IMG/VR virus record: IMGVR_UViG_3300002143_000172
Coordinates: 1-64,000 of that record
Length of the DNA stretch: 64,000 nucleotides
Origin: a virus
Reading direction: 5' to 3' (one strand)
Shown here: positions 16,665 through 25,528 of the stretch, piece by piece
How the letters are laid out: the number at the start of each line of letters is the position of its first letter
How positions within the stretch are numbered: position 1 is the first letter of the stretch
The notes under the pieces: generated by a model
The model's database searches: none
What the model saw: only the letters and a program-made list of their open reading frames with translations
Told to the model about the DNA's origin: nothing
Program-made: the position numbers and the translations under genes

Positions 16665-17720
16665 ATGAAAAAAGTGTTAATGGGTATTGTATTTTTAATG
16701 ATGTCAGTAATGTCCCATGCTGAGATGAAAATTGTTGTCCCGGGCAACGGTGGATGGTGGGCGGTAGTTATCCCTGAATTATCAAAGGCGTTAGGTGAAC
16801 CAATTACTCCCGTAGTTATTGAAGGTGCTAAAGCTATCCCTGCTGGAAATAAATTCCATGAAAAATTCCGTTTTGATAACAACACAATGTGGTTTTCACA
16901 AGGCGGGCAAGCAGAGGCGTTTCTAATTGATAGTGCTACTACATACAATTATAAAGATTATGAGCCAATTATAGCACATAACAACACAATCTTAGTTGCT
17001 GTTCAAAAAGGAATTGATCCTTATAAGCTAGACAAGTTTAAGTTTGGATATTCAAACGGATCTAACCCGGATGTTATGTCAATGTTAATGCTGACTTGTG
17101 GAGAACTTCCTAACATGAACGCATACTTAGAATGTTACAAAAAGAAGTTTATCTATGTTAAGGGTATTAGCCAAGCTGAAATTTATCTATCATTCACCCG
17201 CGGCGAATTAAATTCTATGCGTGGACATCCGTCAGAGTGGACTAAAAACTTTGCAGACAAAGATATTGGGTTTGTTTGGTATTCGGGCGGCATCACAAAT
17301 CACAAAACCGGTTCTATTGAACCAGATACTAATTTTCCGGTAGGCAAACAAAGTTTTGAGCAAGTGTACAAAGCCAAATATGGTAAATTACCAAAGGGTG
17401 AATTCTACGATGCCTATGTGCTAGTTAAGAGCTACCGAGATGTATTACAAAAAGTTATTTGGGTCAATAAAGGTAACCCAAATAAGGATCGGTTAATTGC
17501 TGCCGCAAAGAAAATGATTGCTGATTCAGAAAGCCAAAAAGTTATTGAAGAGCGTGTTGGCAAGTATCCTTGGTTAATTGGAGATGAAGTTATTCAGGCT
17601 AAATCTCAGCTTGACAAAAAGTTAACTAAGAAGAATCTAGAAAATCTTGTGTGGTGGACTAAAAACGCTTATGAAATGACCGCTGTTATGAAACCAGAGA
17701 TTGTTAGTATCGCCAAGTAA
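16665..17720 (+). CDS. tctC: TctC/Bug-type periplasmic solute-binding protein
   Basis: Signal peptide MKKVLMGIVFLMMSVMSHA cleaved near residue 19, then a two-lobed binding protein beginning MKIVVPGNGGWWAVV. The family delivers carboxylates (citrate, tartrate, glutarate and others) to TctA. It is placed 10 bp after tctA with its own AAAGGA site. At 351 aa it is longer and more divergent than typical ~325-aa Bug proteins, with several Cys residues, so the ligand cannot be predicted. A 10-bp hairpin follows the stop. Confidence 0.8.
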   Translation: MKKVLMGIVFLMMSVMSHAEMKIVVPGNGGWWAVVIPELSKALGEPITPVVIEGAKAIPAGNKFHEKFRFDNNTMWFSQGGQAEAFLIDSATTYNYKDYEPIIAHNNTILVAVQKGIDPYKLDKFKFGYSNGSNPDVMSMLMLTCGELPNMNAYLECYKKKFIYVKGISQAEIYLSFTRGELNSMRGHPSEWTKNFADKDIGFVWYSGGITNHKTGSIEPDTNFPVGKQSFEQVYKAKYGKLPKGEFYDAYVLVKSYRDVLQKVIWVNKGNPNKDRLIAAAKKMIADSESQKVIEERVGKYPWLIGDEVIQAKSQLDKKLTKKNLENLVWWTKNAYEMTAVMKPEIVSIAK

Positions 17721-17726
17721 TATAAC

Positions 17727-17753
17727 GCAGATAGAGGCAACTCTATCTGCTTT
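17727..17753 (+). terminator. hairpin with GCAA tetraloop, probable terminator
   Basis: Perfect 10-bp stem GCAGATAGAG / CTCTATCTGC with a GCAA loop, followed by a short TTT, 7 bp after the tctC stop. The weak U tract means it may also serve as an RNA 3'-end stabiliser. Confidence 0.7.
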
Positions 17754-17784
17754 AACGCCATAAAAAATTATAACGAGGCAATAT

Positions 17785-18453
17785 TTGAAAAAATTATTAA
17801 TACTAGCAGGCCCCCAAGGTTCAGGAAATCATATTTTTTCTAGAATCTTTAGTATTCATCCCGATGTGCATGGATGGAAAGATCTCAAAGATAAGTATTG
17901 GTTAAAGCATCACGATGAACCATTTAATGAATCGTTTCTTTATCCTAATTTGTTAACTGAAGATCAGTTTGACGGATTTCAACATATATGCACTGGAATC
18001 AGTTATCCTTCAAATTTCGACAGTATCAAATATCAACCTAAAATTTTAGAATTTGCAGCCAAAGCAGATAGTTGGGGGATTGATGTTACTATTGCAATTA
18101 TATGTAGAGATGAACAGATCGTTAGAGAACAACAGATGAGATTGCGTAAAAATGAAACAATTGATGAGTTTAAACTTTATGTAACTAGTGTTTTATTACC
18201 TAGCAAATTTCCTGTACATTTCTTAAGTTTAGAAACATTTTTCTGTTACAAGCAAGAGTACTTGCAGTATCTTTCAAAAGTATTAGATTTTCCTATCGAT
18301 TATACCAATCCTGATATTTTAAAATTTATTACAGAAAGCCCTAATAAAAAATATATCACCCCTATAACAGAACATTGGTTAGATAAAGAGAATTCTGTAG
18401 GCATATTATTAACAGATTTAATACACACCGGGGGTAAAAAACATAATGGGTAA
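17785..18453 (+). CDS. P-loop sulfotransferase-like protein (copy 1)
   Basis: Starts KKLLILAGPQGSGNHIFSRIF: a strand plus Walker-type loop GPQGSGNH, then HPDVHGW. The same layout, with a C-terminal HWLDKENSVG motif, is found in the protein at 20026-20718, so the two are paralogues. The loop resembles PAPS-binding sulfotransferases (GxxxSG), but catalytic residues cannot be assigned. The start is TTG, with GAGG 8 bp ahead; no in-frame ATG fits. It overlaps the next gene by 8 bp. Probable role: tailoring of a glycan or small molecule. Confidence 0.65.
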   Translation: MKKLLILAGPQGSGNHIFSRIFSIHPDVHGWKDLKDKYWLKHHDEPFNESFLYPNLLTEDQFDGFQHICTGISYPSNFDSIKYQPKILEFAAKADSWGIDVTIAIICRDEQIVREQQMRLRKNETIDEFKLYVTSVLLPSKFPVHFLSLETFFCYKQEYLQYLSKVLDFPIDYTNPDILKFITESPNKKYITPITEHWLDKENSVGILLTDLIHTGGKKHNG

Positions 18454-18988
18454 TAGGATTATTTTTATAGTGGTTCCATTATCCCCCAAATGGGGTTGGA
18501 TGGCTAACCATATTGACTCTGTAATTGATATCGGTTCAACATCACGCCTTGAATTTAAATTTGGGTCAATGGGAAGAATTGAATCAGCAAAACGCAGAAT
18601 ATTACCAATAGATAGAATTAGAGAAACTATAAAAGAACATCGAGAATTATTTAAAGATGAAATTAAGATATATTATGGATGGGAACTAGTTGAGTGCATA
18701 CATGATCTTATTTTAGAATTTCCCAACGCAGAATTTTTGATAGGACTTTGTCCCTTTGATTCTCAAAAAATTATAGACGCCGCGACTTATCGTAAAGCAC
18801 ATAGTATAAAATCTCCCGAGCGTCGCCGCCGCGGAGATTTTGTAGATTTATTTTATAAAAAGGCAGAATTACAGTATAAGATATTGACTGAATTTTTAAA
18901 AAATCAAAAACTTGAAAATTTTAATATCCCAGATGCCCCTTCTAATTACAAATTTTATTATATTAATAACCCTAAGGCACCAAAATGA
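18446..18988 (+). CDS. hypothetical protein, 180 aa (paralogue of 19530-20024)
   Basis: Rossmann-like alternating protein starting RIIFIVVPLS. Its central segment YYGWELVECIHDLILEFP (about 72-89) matches YYGWEVTESLDNLIEEFP in the protein at 19530-20024, so both are copies of one unknown family. It overlaps both neighbours by 4-8 bp. No catalytic motif is evident. It may work with the adjacent P-loop protein, because each P-loop copy has one of these next to or near it. Confidence 0.6.
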   Translation: MGNRIIFIVVPLSPKWGWMANHIDSVIDIGSTSRLEFKFGSMGRIESAKRRILPIDRIRETIKEHRELFKDEIKIYYGWELVECIHDLILEFPNAEFLIGLCPFDSQKIIDAATYRKAHSIKSPERRRRGDFVDLFYKKAELQYKILTEFLKNQKLENFNIPDAPSNYKFYYINNPKAPK

Positions 18989-19533
18989 CCAACGAAGAAT
19001 ATCTTAAAGAATATTTTACAAATAATTCCGACCCTACAAAAAATGGGTATTGGAGGCCAACGCATCTAGATGGAGAGTTTAATGATTACGATGTTATAGC
19101 CTCTGAAATTACAGCCGACTTAGTTGTGCTCGATGTTGGGTGTGGATACCATCCATTTAAAGGAAAAATAAAAAATTTAACAGGGATAGACAAATATAAT
19201 TCCGCCGCCGATGTTGTGGTTGATTTACTAGATTTTCAGCAAGACCCAAATTTTTATGATGTTGTAATTGCGTTAGGGTCTACTAATTTACATTCCTTTG
19301 ATCTAATTGAAAAACAGATAGATAGATTAGTATATTGGTGTAAGCCCGGCGGAAGAATATACATGAGGGTCAATCCAGTATTAGAAAATATTATCTCTCC
19401 TAAGATGGCGGTGTATCCTTGGACACTTAACGATATCGTGTATTTTACCAATAAACATAATTTAAAAATTATCAAACCAGTAACATTAAGTGATAATTTA
19501 CGATTAACATTCACCTGGGTTAAGGAAGGATGA
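18985..19533 (+). CDS. class I SAM-dependent methyltransferase-like protein (copy 1)
   Basis: SAM-binding motif I LDVGCGYHPFKGKI (about 48-61) followed by a GID acidic strand end and the post-motif PGGRIYMRVNP (about 115-125). The protein at 23005-23742 carries near-identical motifs (DFGCGYNPFKGRI), so they are paralogues. This copy (182 aa) lacks that one's N-terminal extension. Substrate unknown. ATGA overlaps on both sides indicate an operon. Confidence 0.8.
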   Translation: MTNEEYLKEYFTNNSDPTKNGYWRPTHLDGEFNDYDVIASEITADLVVLDVGCGYHPFKGKIKNLTGIDKYNSAADVVVDLLDFQQDPNFYDVVIALGSTNLHSFDLIEKQIDRLVYWCKPGGRIYMRVNPVLENIISPKMAVYPWTLNDIVYFTNKHNLKIIKPVTLSDNLRLTFTWVKEG

Positions 19534-20024
19534 AACTAGTATTTGTATGCACACCATTAGGATTTAACAGATTGGGTATCCTGAACAAAATAGAAAAATA
19601 TTTTCCCGTAAGTAATGATGATAACAGAATTTATTTTAATTTTGGACAGTACAGTGACTTACCTAAGAGAGAGGATCCGTTTTTAAAAGTATCATCGGCA
19701 ATAACACAGAATTTAATTGAATTTCCAGACTCTACATTTTTTTATTACGGGTGGGAGGTAACGGAAAGTTTAGACAACTTAATTGAGGAATTTCCAGACG
19801 CAATATTTACCGGAGTCATAACTGATGACAGTAATGTGGATCAACTTACGCAACCAAGGATATTCTCCGGTCGAAGAATGTTACCTTTTTCGGAAATTAA
19901 TCATTCTATCGTTGTAGAATATTATAGTAGACAATATAATAAGTTATATAATTTTTATAAAAACGCGAACAAAGATAATATCATATTTGAAAATAATGGA
20001 ACTAATTTTTTTTATATAAGATAA
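19530..20024 (+). CDS. hypothetical protein, 164 aa (paralogue of 18446-18988)
   Basis: Begins KLVFVCTPLGFNRLG and shares the YYGWE...LIEEFPDA segment with the protein at 18446-18988. It is shorter and more AT-rich. It overlaps the methyltransferase gene by 4 bp and is followed 1 bp later by the second P-loop protein, so the local order is a rearranged duplicate of the preceding genes. Function unknown. Confidence 0.6.
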   Translation: MKLVFVCTPLGFNRLGILNKIEKYFPVSNDDNRIYFNFGQYSDLPKREDPFLKVSSAITQNLIEFPDSTFFYYGWEVTESLDNLIEEFPDAIFTGVITDDSNVDQLTQPRIFSGRRMLPFSEINHSIVVEYYSRQYNKLYNFYKNANKDNIIFENNGTNFFYIR

Positions 20025-20025
20025 C

Positions 20026-20718
20026 ATGAAAAGAAGATTATTAATTTTAACTGGCCCCCAAGGATCGGGCAATCATATGTGGAGCAAAGTGTTCAGTCAA
20101 TCTCCCAAAGTACAAGGCTGGAAACAACTAACTCAAGAGTATTGGGTCGGTCACGGCCTTGAGCCATTTGCAGAAGTTTGGGAAAATCCATCATTGTTTA
20201 AAGACCTCAAATGGCCCCATGATTTTTATTTTACTAGTATAAGTTGCCCGTATGTTCCGTTTAATGGACCATTGATGACCGACGAGAACACTAAGATTCC
20301 TAAATACCAAGAATTTATCGAAACTGCTGAAGAAGCAGGGTTTGATGTTACAGTAGCAGTAATAAGCAGAGATGTAAATATTTTGAGTCATCAACAAACG
20401 AGAGTTAGGCAGCAAGTCACATGGCCTATCTTTATAGAAAATTTTGACAATGCTCTTTCAAAATATAATCCTGTTTTTGTAAGTACTGAGTCTTTGTTTT
20501 TATACAAAAGTCGATACATTTCTCAATTAGAAAGATTATTAGGTTGGCCAATTGAAATTTCTGATCAAAAATTAAATGAGATTCTTGAAACTAATACTAA
20601 CGAAAAGTATTTCAAATATGTCGAGTCATATTGGTTAGATAAACATATGGCCGATGTAGGGATAACACATGACATTCAAAAACCTAAAAATCCTAATTTA
20701 TATAGGGCAACGGAATAA
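20026..20718 (+). CDS. P-loop sulfotransferase-like protein (copy 2)
   Basis: RRLLILTGPQGSGNHMWSKVF (residues 3-23) is the same nucleotide-loop signature as the protein at 17785-18453. It is followed by VQGWKQL and a C-terminal SYWLDKHMADVGIT motif. Family placement (sulfotransferase-like P-loop protein) is by resemblance only. It overlaps the amidohydrolase gene by 1 bp (TAATG). It likely acts in the same tailoring pathway as its neighbours. Confidence 0.65.
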   Translation: MKRRLLILTGPQGSGNHMWSKVFSQSPKVQGWKQLTQEYWVGHGLEPFAEVWENPSLFKDLKWPHDFYFTSISCPYVPFNGPLMTDENTKIPKYQEFIETAEEAGFDVTVAVISRDVNILSHQQTRVRQQVTWPIFIENFDNALSKYNPVFVSTESLFLYKSRYISQLERLLGWPIEISDQKLNEILETNTNEKYFKYVESYWLDKHMADVGITHDIQKPKNPNLYRATE

Positions 20719-21677
20719 TGTCTTATACAGAAAAATTAATCGATGCAATGTCTCAACTTCCTATTGACGACGATCAAATAACGCTCAGGTCTTCTCTGGC
20801 ACAACATGACACCGATACCTCAGCTCAAGGACTAGTTAAAAAATTAGATGATAATAATATTGAAAAAATCGCGATTTTTTCAAGAAGGGGACAACAACCT
20901 AATAAGGTCAATTCTGTTAAAATGTTAAGAGATATGATTCCTGAAAGGATTATACTTGGTACCTCAAAAAGGTTTGATCAGAGGAAAGATTTAACTCCTG
21001 AATATTTTCAAAATTTACTGCATGAAATAGATAATGATGGTTGTGAATTTTTAGGAGAGTTAATGCTTAGCCATGCAGATAAACATGACGGCGAAGAAAA
21101 TGAAAGTTACGAACGACATGTTTGTGCATCGTCGGCCAATGTATGCAGATTGCTTGACGAGATTTCTAAAAATCCTCTACCAGTCATGTTTCATTGGGAA
21201 GTCTATCATTGGAATAGAGATATTGAACATATAACTTATATGCTTGGGTCATATCCTAACATACCATTTGTGTGGCCGCATTCCGGGTTCGGATCACCTG
21301 AGCAGGTAGATTATATCTTATCAAGGTTTTCAAATGTGTATGCTCTGTTGTCTAAAAGAGAAATGATACGAGTAGGTGATCTTTGGGTAAGTCATACAGG
21401 TGATGACCTGGGAGGTTACAATATTGTTAATCAAGAATTTTTAAATCGAGTTGATTGCGGAATGGTTGATAGACAGGGAATAATTAAATCAGATTGGGTA
21501 CAATTACTAGAAAGATACCCAGATAGGTTTATGTGGGGTACAGATGCACATAAGCCACTAAGATGGAAATCTTATGATAGGATTGTTAGGGTTTGGAGAG
21601 ATATTTTATCTCAACTTGACTTTGACTTAGCACAAAAGATTTCCTATTACAATGCAAAGAGATTATATAAAATATGA
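20718..21677 (+). CDS. amidohydrolase-2 family metal-dependent hydrolase
   Basis: TIM-barrel hydrolase with metal-ligand motifs in order: MFHWEVYHW (about 156-164), VWPHSGFG (about 184-191) and the C-terminal MWGTDAHKP (about 275-283), ending in the family's YYNAKRLY. Members hydrolyse or decarboxylate small ring or lactone substrates. The usual N-terminal HxH is not obvious (DQ..LRSSLAQHDTD near 18-32), so metal content is uncertain. ATG overlaps the preceding stop, and the end overlaps the next start. Confidence 0.75.
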   Translation: MSYTEKLIDAMSQLPIDDDQITLRSSLAQHDTDTSAQGLVKKLDDNNIEKIAIFSRRGQQPNKVNSVKMLRDMIPERIILGTSKRFDQRKDLTPEYFQNLLHEIDNDGCEFLGELMLSHADKHDGEENESYERHVCASSANVCRLLDEISKNPLPVMFHWEVYHWNRDIEHITYMLGSYPNIPFVWPHSGFGSPEQVDYILSRFSNVYALLSKREMIRVGDLWVSHTGDDLGGYNIVNQEFLNRVDCGMVDRQGIIKSDWVQLLERYPDRFMWGTDAHKPLRWKSYDRIVRVWRDILSQLDFDLAQKISYYNAKRLYKI

Positions 21678-22405
21678 CTGAAAAAATAAAAAGAATTTTT
21701 ATTACTGGGGGACCGGGATCTATGTGGTCCGGAGCCGATCGACTCATTCGTTCAGGATTTGCTGGACAAGTAGACAATTCGGACATAAATCATTCTAGGA
21801 ATTGGATTGGACATAGAGGTGTATACTTCAATCCAGGAAACGAACCCGGATATGATTGGATATTAAATTTTGACAAATATGATCGAGAGGAGATTATTCG
21901 TATGTTAGATGGGACACAATCATTTCGTAAATCGACAGACGACAATGAAGACGGGGTGATTAGAACATATAAGAGTCATAATTTTTGTTACTTTTTTGAT
22001 CATATAGAAAAACTATTTCCAGAAGCGGATATTGTGGCAATGACCCAGATACCCTACAAGGCGCTTTATTGGTGGACAGTTTGTGGCGGACATGACCATG
22101 TACACGACCCGTATGATTATTACGATCGAGATTTAGAAAAAATTTGGAATGAAATTAATACGCAAACATCACTAGTTGATGCATGGATAGAAAAACACAA
22201 TCTAAAAAAAGAATATTTAAATTTAGATTTTTTTAGAAACCATTTTGGAGAGCCGTCAGAATTTATGTTAAAAGAATATGAAGATAGGACCCGGTCTCCT
22301 GATGGATTAGATCATCGATGCGGCGCCGGGTCTTTATGTAAAAATTTATCAAATACAGCAATGGTAGTGATAAAGTATGGAACCCCTAGGCAGTTTGAAA
22401 AATGA
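21674..22405 (+). CDS. P-loop protein with GGPGSMWSG loop (copy 1)
   Basis: Starts RIFITGGPGSMWSGADRLI, a second type of nucleotide-loop family, with paralogue FTGAPGSKWSG at 23743-24444 on the other strand. Both contain a following segment with HRGVYFNPG / HTGAYFGPG and a K-S-H motif (YKSHNF / VKSHFL), reminiscent of sulfotransferase 3'-phosphate binding. Sulfotransferase-like function is inference. Coupled by ATGA to the amidohydrolase gene. Confidence 0.6.
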   Translation: MTEKIKRIFITGGPGSMWSGADRLIRSGFAGQVDNSDINHSRNWIGHRGVYFNPGNEPGYDWILNFDKYDREEIIRMLDGTQSFRKSTDDNEDGVIRTYKSHNFCYFFDHIEKLFPEADIVAMTQIPYKALYWWTVCGGHDHVHDPYDYYDRDLEKIWNEINTQTSLVDAWIEKHNLKKEYLNLDFFRNHFGEPSEFMLKEYEDRTRSPDGLDHRCGAGSLCKNLSNTAMVVIKYGTPRQFEK

Positions 22406-22420
22406 GGATGAATTAAAATT

Positions 22421-23008
22421 ATGCGATTAAACTTTTTTTTAGGTGTCCAACATTCACACCACTTGATTAGAGGGGTATTAAAGGACGACGAGAGGGTAAC
22501 ATCACCGGTGCTGCCTATATATAGGTTAGATGCCTATAACGATCAATCATTATATGATGCTATAAAAAGAATTGGATTCTCAAAACCACTGCTAGAACTG
22601 ATGTTTAACGACCTTACAAAGGAAGAAGGCAATATTGGGTGGATGCAATGGGAAAGAAAAATATTTGATGATCTTCTAAATGCATCTCCTACAGGAACTA
22701 GATTTTGGTTTTTTAAACACAAAAAAATTCAAGAATTAACTAGTAATCATTATGAGTTTGCGTCCAAGTACAAAGACGATGTATCTATAATTAGATCACT
22801 GAATTTTAGAAAATTTCCATTAACTAGAGATACATTGCATGATTTGTTTAACGAAAGGATTGAATATTTTTCTTTATTAGCCAACGGGGTAGGAGCTAGT
22901 AAGTGGGTAGATTTTAACCTAAAAGATTATTTTGAAGATGGAGTAGATAATCCTGTTTTTAATGTAGAAGTGGCATTATATACAAAACCGTTGGTAAACA
23001 ACAAATGA
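22421..23008 (+). CDS. hypothetical protein, 195 aa
   Basis: Begins RLNFFLGVQHSHHLIRGVL, which looks like a degenerate P-loop start (GVQHSHH in place of GPQGSGNH), so it may be a distant member of the neighbouring P-loop family. The rest is helical and charged. AGGATG lies before the ATG. It overlaps the next methyltransferase by 4 bp. Function unknown. Confidence 0.55.
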   Translation: MRLNFFLGVQHSHHLIRGVLKDDERVTSPVLPIYRLDAYNDQSLYDAIKRIGFSKPLLELMFNDLTKEEGNIGWMQWERKIFDDLLNASPTGTRFWFFKHKKIQELTSNHYEFASKYKDDVSIIRSLNFRKFPLTRDTLHDLFNERIEYFSLLANGVGASKWVDFNLKDYFEDGVDNPVFNVEVALYTKPLVNNK

Positions 23009-23742
23009 ACTTAAGAATATATAATTTAATAAACAGAAAGGTAAAGGATGCATTTTCTTTGCCGAGATATGAGACTGCTATTCTAACATTATCTCCATTG
23101 ACTATCTTTTTAGAACTACCATGGACTCCGGTTCGATTAGAGAAATTTAAAGAATCGATTGAAGCAGAACTGCAACTTGATAACATTAACTATGAGGGTA
23201 ATATACAAGAGCTTGTTAGTCGACTAAATGACCGGTATATGCATAGATTTTTTGGTGAAATATGGAAACCACGAACTGGATCGTACCAATACAGTGGATG
23301 GGGTTTAGTGGAGGAAATTAATAAAGCAGACCCTAAGGCTGTGTTAGACTTTGGTTGCGGCTACAATCCATTCAAAGGTCGTATCAAGAATCTAGTGGGT
23401 ATTGATCCGTATAACAACTGTGCTGACTATATGGTTGACATTCTAGAGTTTAAGGGTGAGCCCGAAAGTTTTGATCACATTATTGTCTTTGGTAGTTTAA
23501 ACTTTAACAGTAGAGAAGAGATTGAGGAAAGATTTTCTCGTCTAGTTGAAGTGCTTATGCCAGGCGGAAAAATGTACTTTAGGGCTAACCCTGGCATATT
23601 ATGGCCAACTGGTCCATATGTGGATATTTTTCCTTGGAGTTTTGAAGTTGCGTACGAACTAGGAAAGAAACATAATCTAGAACTAGAGACCTTTAAAAAA
23701 GATAACAACGATAGATTATATTTTGTATATGCTAAGTCTTAA
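23005..23742 (+). CDS. class I SAM-dependent methyltransferase-like protein (copy 2)
   Basis: Residues about 110-125 carry LDFGCGYNPFKGRIK (motif I), then GIDPYNN and a PGGKMYFRANPG segment. These closely match the protein at 18985-19533 but with a ~65-residue N-terminal extension of unknown fold. It is the last rightward gene before convergent transcription: its TAA directly abuts the stop of the minus-strand gene at 23743. Substrate unknown. Confidence 0.8.
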   Translation: MNLRIYNLINRKVKDAFSLPRYETAILTLSPLTIFLELPWTPVRLEKFKESIEAELQLDNINYEGNIQELVSRLNDRYMHRFFGEIWKPRTGSYQYSGWGLVEEINKADPKAVLDFGCGYNPFKGRIKNLVGIDPYNNCADYMVDILEFKGEPESFDHIIVFGSLNFNSREEIEERFSRLVEVLMPGGKMYFRANPGILWPTGPYVDIFPWSFEVAYELGKKHNLELETFKKDNNDRLYFVYAKS

Positions 23743-24444
23743 TTAACTTAGCTTATCTTGATTATATATTGCTATAGTAACATCGTCCATGGTGTTGGTA
23801 TGTGTTAGATGTTTTTCTACCCATGCGCGATGTGTTAAATCTATAATCTCGTCAGTTGTCCAACTAAAGTGTTCTTTTAGAAATTGTGCGTCAAATTTAT
23901 GTTCGACTAAATTATGCTTGTTACAAAAATCTTTCATTAATTGATTGTGTTCAGCTATCATAGCTCTCATTGTATTATCGTCTTTATAGTAAGGGCGATA
24001 ATTAGGATATGATATATTCCACCCATCTGCACCAACCCAACCCCGTTCGCATCTATCATTTGGCCTAAACACCATTATGATAGGATTATTTGTCCATTGT
24101 TCTGCAATAAAATCCAATTGATGCGATAAGAAATGACTCTTTACTAACAGCTTACCGACAGCAGGTTCGTGCCATTCTTTTAAAATTTGTGTTTCAATAT
24201 CAACTGGGTCTAATGTACTCAGTTGATCCCAGTCTTCTCCTATGCCGTGACCGGGTCCAAAATATGCCCCAGTGTGCATAATTCCTCTAGTTAACTCAGT
24301 AGCCCCGGTGTGCTTATATTCTCGCTCGGGAGACCGGTCGGTTGTATTAAAATTTAATGATTGAATAGCCTGCAGAACATTTGCAGTACCTGACCACTTT
24401 GATCCCGGAGCCCCAGTAAACCATACTAATCTATTGTTTCTCAT
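23743..24444 (-). CDS. P-loop protein with GAPGSKWSG loop (copy 2)
   Basis: RLVWFTGAPGSKWSGTANVL (5-24), paralogue of the protein at 21674-22405 on the opposite strand. It has an HTGAYFGPGHG segment and LLVKSHFLSH (about 96-105). A VFRPNDR segment (about 125-131) could be the sulfotransferase 3'-phosphate region (Arg/Ser). It heads the 3' end of a leftward operon (23.7-26.7 kb) with an oxygenase, a methyltransferase-like protein and a glycosyltransferase, joined by ATGA-type overlaps. Confidence 0.6.
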   Translation of the reverse strand: MRNNRLVWFTGAPGSKWSGTANVLQAIQSLNFNTTDRSPEREYKHTGATELTRGIMHTGAYFGPGHGIGEDWDQLSTLDPVDIETQILKEWHEPAVGKLLVKSHFLSHQLDFIAEQWTNNPIIMVFRPNDRCERGWVGADGWNISYPNYRPYYKDDNTMRAMIAEHNQLMKDFCNKHNLVEHKFDAQFLKEHFSWTTDEIIDLTHRAWVEKHLTHTNTMDDVTIAIYNQDKLS

Positions 24445-24941
24445 TTTGATACCTCTACAAGTAAATGGTATCGATCACTCTCTCCTGTATTTACAGAAGT
24501 GTGAAGTTTAGTAGTATTAGTCCACCAAATTTTTCCTCGTTCAAGATATCTTGATTCATTCTCGATAATCATCAAACTAGCCGGAGTTGTGACTATTGGT
24601 ACATGCACTCTTGGCGTTAGATCCTTATGTAGAGAAAAGCAGGTACGGGCCCCCAGTCTCATAATTCGTATTCTTCCAATGTCGCAATCAGTAAACAAAT
24701 CTAAGAATTTTAACATCCATCCAGATTTTAATGTATCGTCTCTCCATATATTCCATTCAGTTAACCTAACCCCACTTCTAGTTTTGCCTTCACCGTAATC
24801 TATACCGTCCCAAGTTTTTCTTCCTGTTAATCCGTATTGGGTTATATTTTCCGTACGCATTTTTGACATTAATGGAATGAAATAGTTAACCATTTCTGCT
24901 TGGTTTTCAACATTAGATATTACCCTAAAATTCTCACTCAT
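24441..24941 (-). CDS. 2-oxoglutarate oxygenase-like protein (Asp/Asn hydroxylase type)
   Basis: A cupin-like core with HKD in CFSLHKDLTPRVHVPI (about 103-118) and a distal His and Arg in LHTSVNTGESDRYHLLVEV (about 146-164) fits the aspartyl/asparaginyl hydroxylase fold (HxD...H...R). Substrate unknown. It overlaps both neighbours by 4 bp. At 166 aa it is a compact version. One of seven such proteins in the window. Confidence 0.7.
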   Translation of the reverse strand: MSENFRVISNVENQAEMVNYFIPLMSKMRTENITQYGLTGRKTWDGIDYGEGKTRSGVRLTEWNIWRDDTLKSGWMLKFLDLFTDCDIGRIRIMRLGARTCFSLHKDLTPRVHVPIVTTPASLMIIENESRYLERGKIWWTNTTKLHTSVNTGESDRYHLLVEVSK

Positions 24942-25528
24942 TTCTTTTCTCCAATTAGCATAAATCTATTGTAGTAATCGAGGTTGATCGTCTCCGAGAT
25001 CGTTATTAATAACGGATATTTTTCTTTCATCTCTTCTAGAGAGTTACATGTGTTAGGGTGATCGACTGCTGGATAATCTGTACTATGTAATACTACTATT
25101 GATCCTTTTGAAATATTTAAAAACCAGGTGTTGTCTAAAATATGTTCGCAACTCGGGTTGATAATTAAATCGTATCTCGATATGTCTATATCGTTAACAT
25201 CTAGACTAACACGAGAAAACGATGGGTTACCTCTGTTTAAGTGTGTGGAAAATTTTTCAAGTCTACCATCGGAGTCGACCTCGGTAATATTTTTAAAACC
25301 TAACTTATATAAACACAATGAAGTAAATCCAAACCATCCCCCAACAACCAATACTGTGCTATTTCTATCTTCGCAATGTTTATCTATCGCATTTATTAAA
25401 GATTGCTTGCCCGTGATCTGTTTCCTTCGAAATGCATCTCGTATTTCTTTCAATGATGTTGATTCAAATACTGATTGATCATACAAAGCATTCATTACTT
25501 CTGGTATAAGGTCACATACATTAAGCAT
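24938..25528 (-). CDS. methyltransferase-like Rossmann protein
   Basis: VLVVGGWFGFTSLCLYKLGF (about 69-88) resembles SAM motif I with a following ITEVDSDGRLE acidic strand and a YDLIINPSCEHI segment (about 119-130). Arrangement suits a class I methyltransferase, although the glycine motif (GGWFG) is atypical. Part of the leftward operon; overlaps neighbours by 4-8 bp. Substrate unknown. Confidence 0.65.
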   Translation of the reverse strand: MLNVCDLIPEVMNALYDQSVFESTSLKEIRDAFRRKQITGKQSLINAIDKHCEDRNSTVLVVGGWFGFTSLCLYKLGFKNITEVDSDGRLEKFSTHLNRGNPSFSRVSLDVNDIDISRYDLIINPSCEHILDNTWFLNISKGSIVVLHSTDYPAVDHPNTCNSLEEMKEKYPLLITISETINLDYYNRFMLIGEKK

